Assembly: GCA_011763485.2 (NCBI GenBank)
Contig: JAANSK020265938.1
Location: 1 to 33,249, forward strand
Direction: 5' to 3'
From: Isoetes engelmannii
Lineage: Eukaryota; Streptophyta; Lycopodiopsida; Isoetales; Isoetaceae
DNA: 33,249 nucleotides
Positions 12,439-22,872 of this stretch are shown here, in pieces. Position 1 is the stretch's first letter, and each line of letters starts with the position of its first letter. The notes beneath the pieces are model-generated. The model ran no database searches, was not told the origin of the DNA, and saw nothing but the letters and a program-made list of their open reading frames with translations. The position numbers were made by a program, and so were the translations under genes.

Positions 12439-15400
12439 ATGGCACAAAGAAGGCCTTTCATCGTTACAAGAAATTCAGGTGTAAGACACTTGGTGAACAT
12501 AACTTGGTTTTTTAGACAACAATTCTTCACGTTTGCATTTTATTACCTTGACATTCTGTTCATACAGGAGGAAGATTGGCAACTTGACATCCAGAGGCTT
12601 GACGCGCGTAATCAGCTATGGTGATTTCTGGACGATAAGGTGCCAAGGAAGTATACGTCAACCTCATGGTACTTTTCCTCTCTATTTTCTGCAGATTGAT
12701 TACATAAAATAATTATTCACAAAGGGTCATTTTGATTCAACTCTTATCAAAATTCCTATTCAATCTGCCCCTTTATAAGCCCATATATGCATTTTACTGC
12801 ATTCGACAGGCTGGATTTGACTTGAATGGGCATTGTTTTTCTCCCCTTTCTGGAAATTCATTTGGCGTTCTATGTCAATAGGTTCTAAAGCACATGCATA
12901 CTATTTTTGGCCGTAACTAGAGTCTATGACTTCCTTTTATCTCTCTGCGAGTATAGGAAGGTATTGCTTCCTGCTCTGTGCATGTTGTTCAGATGTTGCG
13001 TCTCTCATGCCTTGGAATGGTTAAGACAAATGATGATATTTAAGAAAATTATGTTATGCTGCAAGTATAATGTTCAGTGCTTCCCATCAGAGGAAAATAG
13101 CTAGGTCCTGTGTTCAAGCATCAGAACTAAAGAACAACAATATCAGAGCTTACAAGCTATGTCCAGCTTGAGTGATTTATTTGCTTGATTGGTTTATTGT
13201 CACAGTTGTTGAGGAGCCATTCTTTGCTTCACAGATTTGATCAGTTGTGATCATGTCATGCATCTTGTTAAGAAGTGTTTATTCCATGTGTACAATCAGG
13301 AAATCCAACAGAAAAGATTGCCTGCGACAACAATGATGGCACTAGGTCAGAAGCAGGACCCTCGTGAGGACCTTTGTGGAAAGAAAGTGGTGGTAAAAAG
13401 AAAAGAAAAAAAAAGGACCACTTTATATACATCTAGCACTTATACAATTGTGGTATTAAGACATTGGTTGCGTAGGTTGTAGGGTTAGGAAGTTCTGGAC
13501 GATCTGCAGTGAAGCTTGCACTTGCCCGTGGAGCAGATGTTGTTGCAGTTGATAAGAATGAACATATGCATCCTCTAGAGGTTAGATTTCCACATTTTAT
13601 GCCTTAATACCTTGTGAACATGCTGCATTGTATAACTTCATTTGAATGCAGCTGGAAGAGGAGTTCGCAAGATATGGTCCAGTCAGGCTAAGGACCGAGT
13701 TAGGTCCACACCAAATAAAGACATTTGTGGATGCTGATAAGTTGGTGGTTTCTCCAGGGGTTCCTGTCACTCAACCTGCTGTTGCAGCTGCATTGGAATC
13801 TGTAAGCTTATCTGTGAAATGAAGCATAAAAATAATTGGGTATCTTCTTCTACACAGTCCTAGTAATGTGTCACATTTTAATCATTTCAACATTCTAGCA
13901 AACACGACTTCATGCATATCATGGCATGGGAGTCTTATCTGTTCCTCTTGCAAGATTTTAGTCGGATTTATGTCAAGCAACTTAATTTGAAACGAAACAA
14001 AACGATCATTCATCATGAGACTGTCAGGTAAAGTGTCAGATGGAAGTCATGTGCATTGCTTCATCATGAGAACGTGGGAGCACTATCAATCTCTACAAGG
14101 CTTCCTTCTCTCAAAAGCATCTCAAGTTCTATTTTTTGCCTAAAGAAGAGGGCAATGTGGTTCCTGCATGTTAGTAACAACCTTCTTAAAGAAGTAGTAA
14201 TATTGTAATCTGTAAATACTTGTACGTACGGTACAAGCACAAGCCAAATTGCCGCAATGGTGAGACAGCATTGGCATTTGAAAATGGTACTAAGCCTCTT
14301 GAAGTTTTTATATAGGGAGTGGCAGCTGTATCTGAGTTGGGATTTGCTGCAGAGGTTCTTCCAAAGGGGATAAAACTTGCCGCGGTCACGGGAACAAACG
14401 GGAAATCAACCGTCACATCATTTACTGGCCAGGTACATTGAAGAGTTTTTTTTTTTTTCTCCTTCAAGGCTCAATTAGTATCTTACCCATGTTTCTGATG
14501 TGAAGTGGTTTCTTTGGACTAGATCCTAAGCCAAGCTGGCATCCGGACTTTTGTTGGAGGAAATCTTGGAACACCATTATGTGAGGCTGCATGGCAGTGC
14601 CTCTCTTTTCCTGCTAAAGACCCCCCTTTCCATGTACTTCTCGATGATTATTGTTTCTATTGGGCTTGATATGAAAAGGCAACAATTCCTTTTTTTTTGC
14701 TATTTTGATATGCGAAGTTCTCTTCTCAACCTTTTATTTGCAGGCAGCAATTGTAGAAGTAAGCAGCTACCAACTGGAGCTTCCAGGAGTGTTTGCACCG
14801 ACAGTGAGTTCCTTTTTGTGGTTCAGCATGTCTATGGGGAATTGCTTACATTTATGACTTGAATTGCTTACATTTATGACTTGCCCCAGGTTGGAGTCAT
14901 TCTTAACCTTACTCCTGACCATTTGGAACGGCATAAAACGATGGAAAACTATGGAATGATCAAATGCCGCCTTTTCTCTAAAATGAGCCCGCTCGATGTA
15001 TCTGTTATCCCACGGGGTACGGTGATGTAGAGACTATGTATTTTTTCAATTGCAGTGTGCAGGCAAGTGCGGATAGGTTTTCTCTTGCAATATGCCAATG
15101 TGACGACTTAGCATGCGTTGGAGCAAATCTGATTGTGAAAACATTAGTGTTATTCTTATTCTACGTCATGCGGTTTTTGGATTGTGTCATGGGGGACCAT
15201 GTTGGACCGAAACTTAATGAATTAAGATTTATAAGACTCCACCAACAAACGACAACTATCACATATGGCACATACGGCCTCATGCATGACATTACTTACA
15301 TAACTAACCATTCTACCAATTAACTCCCTTTTTGTGGTGCTTTAGATAGAATTATTCTCGTTTTCATGACATTTTACTACTACGTAGGAAGCAGCCTTCT

Positions 15401-16944
15401 CCGACATATTGCTGCCAAGTCCCATGGAGCTAGTACTAGAGCATGGCTTGGTGCCCTTCCTGGTGTCCAGGTATGTTATTTTGTCCAAATCCAAGACTTA
15501 CAAAGTACTTATCCTGTTGTATTCAGCTTGACAGCCAAGCGAGGAGAGCCATTGTAGTTGTTCCAACCACAGGAGCTGAAGCACGTCTGCATCTAGAAAC
15601 ACTAAATGTAGTTGGCATGCATAACGCACACAATGTGGGTACTGCTGCATTTCTGGCACTTGCGTTAGATATTGGCGTTGATGAGATTCGTATCCAGTCA
15701 GCACTTCCGGAACTGGAAGCATTACCACATCGGATGCAAATAGGTAGAGGTTCATTACTCTAGCTATGTCTGGCATTAGAGAACAAAATTGATCATGCGT
15801 TTAGCATTACCATATAAGTTTTGCCAACCACCAGTTGCAACTTGAAAAAAGTACATTGTGGATGACATCTAGAAAGACTCAGTCAGCGTAAGCACATCTG
15901 AATATTATAGCATACAGATTACTGTATGGTTTATTGTCAGCAGCGGTATAAAGGCTTGTACATTCCAGTCTTGGATAATTTCAGTAAATAGACTAGCAGC
16001 TTACCTTCCATGTCTTGTTGCAAAATGCCAAATACTCAATATGACTATATTTACTTGAACTTGCAGTGTGTCAAGATAAAAGGGGTGTGCAATGGATAAA
16101 TGATAGCAAGGCTACAAATGTTGAGGCGACATTTACTGGGATAAGGGGGATAGTAGGAAAGACGGCTGTGATATTGCTTGGAGGCCTGGGGAAGGTAGAT
16201 TTCTGCTGTTTGCTGAGAAAGAGGAGTATAACAAAGTCAGGGAGACTGTAATGGTTTGTGAAATAGATCAAGTTAACACAATATCATAAATTTATGTGCT
16301 TGTTTTTCCAGGCTGCTGCTGGTTCTGGCAATCTTGGTTTCAGTCGGCTTGTTGAAGTTATAAAGCATCATCGAGCTGTTGTTACAGTGAGTGCCATGAT
16401 TCTGTTTTTCCTAGTATCAACATAAATAGAAGCTTAATGTTTTAAAAGAGAAATTAGAGGTTAAAAGTTCAAAACCTCTGAAGAAGTTAACATTCTCGTG
16501 CACTTCAAGCCAATTATTTACAACCATAAATTGCTGCCATCGCATGGTTGTAGGGGGTCTCTTTGTTTGTTCTACATCACTAGGAACATCCTCAATCTCA
16601 AACAGCTTAATTATGGTATTATTCAGTTTGGGACATCAGGTAACAAGATCAAGGAAGAGCTCCATGCCGCAGGAATTACAATTCCCCTTGTAAGGGTGGA
16701 GAATTTGTCAGATGCAGTGCACGCTGCTCAAAGCCTGGCGCGTAGTGGTAATGAATGTTTCTTAGTAATGGCAATGCTTCTTATGGTGTCTAATATGTTT
16801 TTGCTGATATGTTTTTAGCTCAATTTTGCAGGGGACACTATTTTGTTGAGTCCAGGTTGTGCGAGCTTTGACGAATTTAGCGATTTTGAGCACCGTGGTA
16901 GGGTCTTCACTCAACTCGCAAAGCAGCACAGCTCGAGAAAGTGA
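12439..16944 (+). CDS. MURD: UDP-N-acetylmuramoylalanine--D-glutamate ligase (MurD), predicted plastid, 14 exons
   Basis: MurD adds D-glutamate to UDP-MurNAc-L-Ala using ATP in peptidoglycan precursor synthesis; in plants it would act in plastids. Core exons, all joining in frame: 13235-13392, 13476-13580, 13652-13801, 14316-14432, 14523-14633, 14744-14803, 14890-15016, 15388-15470, 15527-15743, 16067-16194, 16312-16386, 16627-16747, 16832-16944 (TGA). Motifs in order: Rossmann-like [15 protein letters not shown] with Asp in VDKNE; VVSPGVP; P-loop [25 protein letters not shown] with the metal-site His; the carbamylated-Lys position (IKCRLFS); [29 protein letters not shown]. All catalytic landmarks are kept and there is no premature stop. 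Exon 1 (12439-12478, [13 protein letters not shown]) is provisional: phase 1 matches the strong acceptor ending at 13234, giving 534 residues with a basic leader of about 55. An alternative acceptor at 13299 is possible. From DLCGKKVV onward (about 13357) the call is firm. Confidence 0.9.
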
Positions 16945-17400
16945 AACGTATTATGCATGCAAAGTGTGAAGCCCACGGCTATGCATCATGGATGAATTGG
17001 GATTTTGTTCCAAACTTACGTCAGGAGAGAGAAAAAAACAAGACTGGCATTGGCACAATTCCTCTTTATGCAAAGCTCCTATGTGGTAGGCTCGGTCATG
17101 GTAAATCTCACTCTATGAATGGCTTTTAACATTCGGTCCTCAACATTTGTTTCTCGTAAATGCACTGTTGAATTAATTGATAGACAACATCATGTTTGCC
17201 ATAATCGTGATTTCCTAGCAGGCTTATGTTGAGATTGATGGTCATGGTTAGTCACGCAGTTGAAATCACGCAGTCTGAAAAACAACATATTGGCCATAAA
17301 TGCCTAATATATGAGGAAAGAAAGAAGAAAAAAGTATCTTCTACTTTACTTGGAGACCAATTATTCTTGAGATGCAGACAAGGGTCCTTTGCTAAATTGA
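16945..17400 (+). other. MurD 3' flank, no gene seen
   Basis: This stretch follows the MurD stop and should include its 3' UTR. No clean AATAAA is present close to the stop; the nearest weak variants are AT-rich strings near 17165-17180. No coding motif, repeat or RNA gene was recognised. Confidence 0.4.
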
Positions 17401-17658
17401 ATGCATAATATTTTGCTATATATAGAAACATTGCAAGAGTACGAGAAAAACTTTGAAACCCTAAATTTCTCCAGAAGGAATCTCTCCACGAAGCTTATGG
17501 AAATCAAAGATTGGCTAGAAACATTGCAAGAGTACAAGAAAAATTTTGCAACCCTAAATTTCTCCATAAAGAATCTATACACGGAGCTTATGAGAATTAA
17601 AGATTGGCTAGCATCCAGGAAGTTAGTAAGTTTTTTTTGGTCTAGCAAATTATTATAG
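17401..17658 (+). CDS. Short ORF built on a 31-codon tandem repeat, function unknown
   Basis: The 85-residue ORF contains two head-to-tail 93-bp units at 17425-17517 and 17518-17610. Both read ETLQEY(E/K)KNF(E/A)TLNFS..NL in the same frame and end (I)KDWL. Differences are point changes only, with no indels or stops, even though several change the amino acid. The repeat is helical and charged in appearance and loosely resembles the coiled-coil start of plant NBS-LRR proteins, but that resemblance is weak. It may be a gene fragment or chance. It lies between MurD and a transposon region. Confidence 0.35.
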   Translation: MHNILLYIETLQEYEKNFETLNFSRRNLSTKLMEIKDWLETLQEYKKNFATLNFSIKNLYTELMRIKDWLASRKLVSFFWSSKLL

Positions 17659-18120
17659 AAAATTTGTAGAAGACCACAAAGATTGTTGCACCATTGATAC
17701 ACCATTGATAAACCTCACCAAGAAGGCCAAAATTCAGTCTTGAAAAAGCATTAGAATTGAATAGAATGTATTTTTAAGGCCACGGAGACCAACTGGACTA
17801 TGAGACGCAAATAAGGAAAGCAACAAGCGTATTATCGTCAAGATTAAAAAACCTCCGAACCTTCGCCTCGAAGGGTTTTCGAGGTAAAAGCTTTGGCAGT
17901 AACAAGTATGCTAGTAGATTGTATAATGGTATAACACAAATTAGTATCGCACCGAAGGACACAATTGAGTTTGTATAGTTGAAGGTATGATCCCAGCAAG
18001 CTCACGAAGGTCGTGTTCAATAGCACATGCAGTGGTTAGTAAAAAAATAACTGAACATACCGTGCTCGGATATGATCAAATGCTGTCAATGACGCCTTGT
18101 TGGCAACAATAACAGATCAT
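17659..18120. other. Intergenic, no gene recognised
   Basis: AT-rich sequence with no ORF of note, no terminal repeat and no splice-linked coding pieces that I could join. A short GC-richer segment near 17855-17885 contains CGAACCTTCGCCTCGAAGGGTTTTCGAGG, which can fold locally. Nothing further can be supported. Confidence 0.4.
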
Positions 18121-18866
18121 GTCTCGTGTTCCTCCCGGGTTCATCGGTCTGTCTCAATGGGAAGGCGACCCATGCGGATGGAAGCTATCAGTTTGCGCTT
18201 CTTCATGGGCAAATGGATACGCAAATAATGTTGTCATCCTCATTTGAGCATGGGATTGACCTGCTGCCGATAGTGTGCCATCTTGACATGTGTCAGAGAA
18301 GTATAGTACTTATCTTTTGTAATTGGAAGAAGGACAAAATAGTTTGCGATTGTAAAAGATGTGTGGGGCTGAAGCGACGACTTAAAATGGTTGTCGATGA
18401 CCATCTAATAAAATATGGTCGTCTATAGAGGCGTATGAAACCGAAGCAGCCACCCGATTCATCAGTAATGTTTTTGGTAGCCACTCAACTATAAGTGTTC
18501 CCCTTCATGAAAGAACATGAAGGGCTACAATCATGAGAACTACATGTGTCGCACATTTTCCAAGAACGCTTTGTCTCAATGCTCGAGTGTGAAATTCTTG
18601 AAGAGCTGCAAAGATTGGTCCGATCCTTTGCTAGGGACCGCAAGACACTTGGCTTGTGGCCGGTTGACTTATCTATCCCCATGGATCAGGAATTTGCTTT
18701 TTGGGGAAGAAGGTACATCGTTATGCAAAGCCGCATTTGTAACGAAGCTAGACTCGACCTCATCTGCACCACACGAGTAGAAAGTGAGCCAGGCACCAAC
18801 ATTCAATTGATGCTATATGCAGTGGCAAACTTTGACGAAACATGTTTGGCGTATGAGGATTTATAG
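18121..18866 (+). pseudogene. Decayed ORF upstream of the SET-like fragment
   Basis: Several frames carry protein-like stretches broken by stops. The longest runs from 18546 to 18866 (106 residues) and includes FARDRKTLGLWPVDLSIPMDQEF-type sequence, shown here only by its position. It ends just where the SET-like reading frame begins (18853), one frame apart, so the two may once have been one protein. I do not recognise a family. The context (CACTA transposase 1 kb downstream) suggests cargo or an accessory ORF of a transposon. Confidence 0.35.
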
Positions 18867-19197
18867 AACGAATTTCAATGCCGCGACCATTCGTAGAACA
18901 ATACCTACTGAGGAGCTTATGTTTATTGACGATCAGCCAGGGATATATGGAAACATTGCAGGGTTCGTCAACAGTTTTATTGACAATCGTGAGTGATGCA
19001 ATTGTGAATTTTTAAAGTGTCAAGAAGGGGAGGAAGATTTTTTTACAAGAGATGTAAAGAGAAGATTTATCATGGTATGTGCTATTAGAAGAATAAACAT
19101 TGGAGATGAGTTGTTTATCAACTATCGCTTTGATAGAACTGTTCGTTCAAGATGGAACAATAGTATTATTGTACTTCAGAATAAAATAAATAAATAA
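18853..19197 (+). pseudogene. SET-domain-like C-terminal fragment, interrupted
   Basis: The frame from 18853 reads through 115 codons with one internal TGA at 18994-18996 and a terminal TAA at 19195. It contains GNIAGFVNSFIDN, then Cys-rich CNCEFLKC, then RRFIMVCAIRRINIGDELF followed by INYRF. This order (GxxxN.., NC, basic strand, I..GDEL..NY) matches the C-terminal half of SET lysine methyltransferase domains, ending in the catalytic Tyr strand. The usual GRFINHSC-type pattern is altered (GFVNSF), and the N-terminal half is not evident. It is probably a dead copy. The SET assignment rests on the motif pattern by eye. Confidence 0.5.
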
Positions 19198-19430
19198 AGA
19201 GCATCATCTTTTTTTAATGTCTTCTTTATTTGTGAGTCTATGCATATGGTTGTATGTATTCTACAGTTGCTACATTTTTATGTGATGTCTCATATATACT
19301 ATTGTTTGATGAACTCATTTAAGGCGGTCTCCATCTCGATCCATTAGTTCTATGTTACAGGCAAAGAAATACCTGTCGTCGTGCATTTCAAGCTGCTGCC
19401 ACAAATATGAAATATGTTGCATACAATTAA

Positions 19431-19637
19431 TCTGAAGAAGATCAGCTTATTGATGAACCTGAAAATGAGGTCTTTCATGACCAGCCAAATATGTTGCACG
19501 CTCTTCAAGAATTACCTGACATTGATTTAGACGATGTCGAAGATGATGGTGGAGAGGACATGGCAGAAGGTGTGCAATACATTTCGGGGACTATTCGTTC
19601 GGCCGAGGATGCTATTATCATCGAAGCAGAGGCGTAG
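19431..19637 (+). pseudogene. Acidic ORF fragment, probably transposon-borne
   Basis: A 68-codon open frame, very acidic (Asp/Glu-rich, for example IDLDDVEDDGGEDMAEG), is preceded in the same frame by a short stretch (CRRAFQAAATNMKYVAYN) and a stop. Acidic leaders commonly precede the TNP2 domain in CACTA transposases, and this one lies 170 bp before the transposase. The link is inferred from position. Confidence 0.4.
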
Positions 19638-19806
19638 CTGTTTCCTGCCTATTGAACCTCTCGTTTGTCGGCTTGCCTGCTAATTCTCAATCTCCAAACC
19701 AAGTTTAAGTGGAGCAATTTTAGCGTCTCTGCTCTATTGAGGTGACATACTTAGCAACTCTTTCTATCATACCACTCTCTCCATCGTTTTATCTTACCAC
19801 TTCTAG

Positions 19807-20876
19807 ATGCGCAGGTTATTGCACGAGAAGATCCTTCCAGAGGCCAACAATATGCCTACCGACAGATCTCAAGTTAAGAACATGATTCAGGCAACCGAAC
19901 CTGGTTATAAAGTCATACACGCCTGTCCAAATGACTGTATGATCTTTATCCACCTGTTGAGCACGAAAAGTCCACCCATTACCTCGTATGTAATGCACCG
20001 AAATACATGGATGACCTAAAGGAAAAAACAATACCTCAGAAGGTTATTCGATATTTTCCAATAAATCCCAAGGTATGCACATTGCCACTTCTCATTATAG
20101 TTATAGATTCACTTCTTTTTAGTGGTTAAAGATGATGTTTCGTTCAGGACATTGGCTAGCCCCTGGATTTGCCAAGTGTTCTGAGTTTAAGACATCCGGC
20201 CACTTTGCTTGCATGATATGCGGTGAAAAGTTGCAGCATCGTCACTCTAAGAACCAGAGTAATGTGGTATACGAAGGTTTTAGAAAGTATTTGCCATACA
20301 CCCCCTCAGAGACCAGCGTACACATTTTGGTGGCAGTGTAGACTATACAGAATCACCAAGCAGAATCATCGTACGAATGGGGTGAGCGTTGGGATAAGAA
20401 AGCCAAAAGTGGAAATCCGCAAGGGGAAATCTGCAGGGGAGTGCCTACAGTTGAGGAAGCCATTGTAATGGCACTAGATAGTGAGGGTGAGGAACCATAT
20501 AGTGGTGGCAAGAAAGCCGAGGAGGCGGAAGTCTTTATTGCCAATATGAAAAGGAAGTCCTTTTTTTTTCTATAGACTACCATATTGGATTGACCTGTTG
20601 ATTCAACACCTTTTGGACCCAATGCACATCTTTAAGAACGTGGGAAACGTTTTATGGAAGCATGTATTTGGTCAAAAAGACACAACAAATGCCAGAACGG
20701 ACCGTAAGGTGAGCAATACAAAGAAAGAGACATGGATTCGAGGTGAAGGACAACGACCACCTCCAACAAAATGGGTTCTTGCTAAGGCTGACCATCAAGC
20801 TGTTTATGGAGATTTTGAGGTTCCTTAGGACACAAATGGGTTACATGCATCATTGCAACCTCATTCACGAGTACTA
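19807..20876 (+). pseudogene. CACTA (En/Spm) TNP2-type transposase, frameshifted
   Basis: Successive frames carry the TNP2 block order. 19807-19940 reads LLHEKILPEANNMPTDRSQ..GYKVIHACPNDC, the classic (Y/K)IHACPNDC motif. A one-base shift near 19940 continues as YPPVEHEKSTHYLVCNAPKY..IPQKVIRYFPINPK to 20072. After a possible 50-bp intron (GTATGC to TTTTTAG, 20073-20122) it resumes WLKMMFRSGHW..SGHFACMICGEK..YEGFRKYLP, the usual zinc-knuckle-like and HRRFLP region. Further shifts lead to LPYWIDLLIQHLLDPMHIFKNVG near 20576-20640, the family LPYWKDL..HNLDVMHIEKNV motif. At least three frame breaks and in-frame stops make it non-functional. Family assignment is strong. Confidence 0.8.
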
Positions 20877-20962
20877 TGAGCTAAAGGGTTTAAAGCCTAC
20901 AAGAGAATGACTGTTAGAAGTCAGAAACATCGTCCGATGGTCTTCACAAAACAAAAAACTGT

Positions 20963-21180
20963 ACGTCCTCTTCTGGCTGACGATATTCCTGATGAATGTA
21001 CGTCAGGTTAATCGTCAGCTATTCATCAAATGTCCTGATGATTAACGTCAGGGTTTTCTTCAGTATAATCGTCAGGTATTTCATCAAATGTTCGTAAACT
21101 TTTTCATTAATAACTTCGTCAACTTTTTCGTTAAAGATTTCGTCAGCATTTTCATCACACAATATGCCACAAAACGTCAC
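20963..21180. repeat. CGTCA motif cluster, possible CACTA subterminal repeats
   Basis: CGTCA occurs at 21001, 21013, 21046, 21070, 21117, 21141 and 21175, with one inverted copy (TGACG) at 20978. That is eight in about 200 bp, interspersed with TTCATCAAATG repeats. Dense short subterminal repeats are bound by the transposase of CACTA elements. The cluster lies just downstream of the TNP2 pseudogene, so it may be the element's 3' subterminal region. A CACTA terminal repeat itself was not found. Confidence 0.45.
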
Positions 21181-21306
21181 AATGTTGCTTGTTGATTCTT
21201 TAAAGAGAAAATTACCAAAATACCATTAAAGTTTGCCAAAATTATCAAGAAGCTACTAAACTTAGTTGTATTTTGGGAAAATTGGTCATAGTGTTTTTCC
21301 AATACA

Positions 21307-22857
21307 GGGGCTTCACCTTCCAATACTTCTCATGCTACACGCAAAGTTAGAGAACTCACTCGACAAGTTGCTGAAAAGGACAGGCGTATCCAAGCTTTAC
21401 AGAATCAACTTAAGGTGAACTTAGTTCTACAGACCACACAGAGAATCAGGCTGAAGTATATGTCACCTTGGCTAAATTGGTTCAAACAGATAATCCTCTA
21501 CCAGAATCCTATGAGGCTTACGTTAAGTCCAGAAGGCACACTTTCCTCCGTCGATGTTATAGTGCAGCAGTACAGATTGAGGGACCATTGCTTATCAATG
21601 ATATTTTGCAGCTTTGACCAGATCTCACATTTGAGGAGAAAGAGCTCCTGTCTGCTCTCATTCTTTTCCAGGATCTCCATCTTGACGATCCTGAATTCTT
21701 TGTCTGTCGTTGCACCCATGGCCTATGTTATGCATGATTTTTTCCTTGCCAATTCGCAAAAGAAGTATGAGGTTACAGATCCTGCCATGCTTTGTGACAG
21801 TGACGCACAGGAACCAGTGATGCTTCTCCAGAAGGAGAATAAATATTTTGTTGATGAATCGTGATCAGCTGCTTTCCACAAAGAATATACGCATGAACTG
21901 GCCAATTATCTCAGTTTATGGATTCCGGAAGTTGTACAACAAGTCAGCACGTTCATGAATGATCCACAAGGACTTGGCTTTGCTCGATTATATCTTCAAT
22001 ATGCGGGCACCTATAACATTCTCAAATCTTGTCTCAGTCAGTAGGTAGCTCTCGTGGATTGGGAACCCTCTCCTCTCCAGGCTCTGATGTCTCCAGCTCC
22101 ATACAGAAACTTGTGCCAACAGTTGGACCCCACCATTTTGGATGAGTATCAAGAGAAATTCAAGACTACTTGGGCAAATCCCACAAACACCATGCCCAGT
22201 GCGTATGAAGAACTTGGTGCACCTCCTCACTGGATGGTGATCTCCATGGATTGACGTTCTTCCTTCTGGACAGATATGATTGATGCCCACACTGACTGGA
22301 CACCTGCGGCCATCAGCACTGATCTTCGCTGGGATCCACGCTTTGTCCGCCGTTTTCAATGGCAGGAAGATGAAACTCTTGACAATTCTACCAACTGGAT
22401 CTACATTCCCAATGAGAAGGGTAGGAAAACACCAGCCAATGCTATATGGGGTTTAGAATAGTTCATCCTCATGTCCAGTAGTCTCCTGACCCCACAGTGC
22501 ATCGTCAAACATGATTCTGCTATGTTCTTCGGGAACTTCTTCGCAGTGCCATGGCATGAAAATGCACGATACAGTACTGCAATCCCAACGCTAGTGCATC
22601 TGCTTTTGGGTTGGAGGTTGCTCTGCTTTATGAGTTTCACTTTGTCTCTCCTCTCATGCACCATTCTGAATTTCTCTTGGCGGCTACCAAGCAACTTGGA
22701 CAGTATACTCCCACTGCCATTAGTATTAAGGGCACTAAGTCTCATCAGTACTATCAACACCCTAGGCCACACAACAATGGGGATGATCAGAATGATTTGC
22801 AGAATTTTCCCCCAGATGAAGTTATGCCAGCTTTTCTTCAGAACAAGTGTGTTTTGG
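21307..22857 (+). pseudogene. Decayed retroelement-like ORF (gag-like), upstream of a 3' LTR
   Basis: Protein-like sequence runs in shifting frames with several stops. It opens with a coiled coil (RKVRELTRQVAEKDRRIQAL, 21340-21400), continues with LPESYEAYVKSRRHTFLRRC and LTFEEKELLSALILFQDLHL, and ends with PPDEVMPAFLQNK just before a G-rich tract. An acceptor-like TTCCAATACAG precedes it. I do not recognise a family and found no protease, RT or integrase motif. Position directly before a polypurine-type tract and LTR start suggests the ORF of a non-autonomous LTR element. Confidence 0.45.
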
Positions 22858-22872
22858 TTTGGGGGGGGGGAG
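22858..22872 (+). other. Polypurine tract adjoining the 3' LTR
   Basis: A run of 12 or more guanines ending in AG is followed at once by TGTTAG, the usual arrangement of plus-strand primer and LTR start in plant LTR retrotransposons. Confidence 0.5.

Noticed and set aside
12258-12515. 85-residue open frame considered as the MurD first exon
   Set aside because: It has no ATG, follows an in-frame stop at 12219-12221, and its phase at the 12478 donor does not fit the 13235 or 13300 acceptors. The overlapping frame with ATG 12439 fits better.
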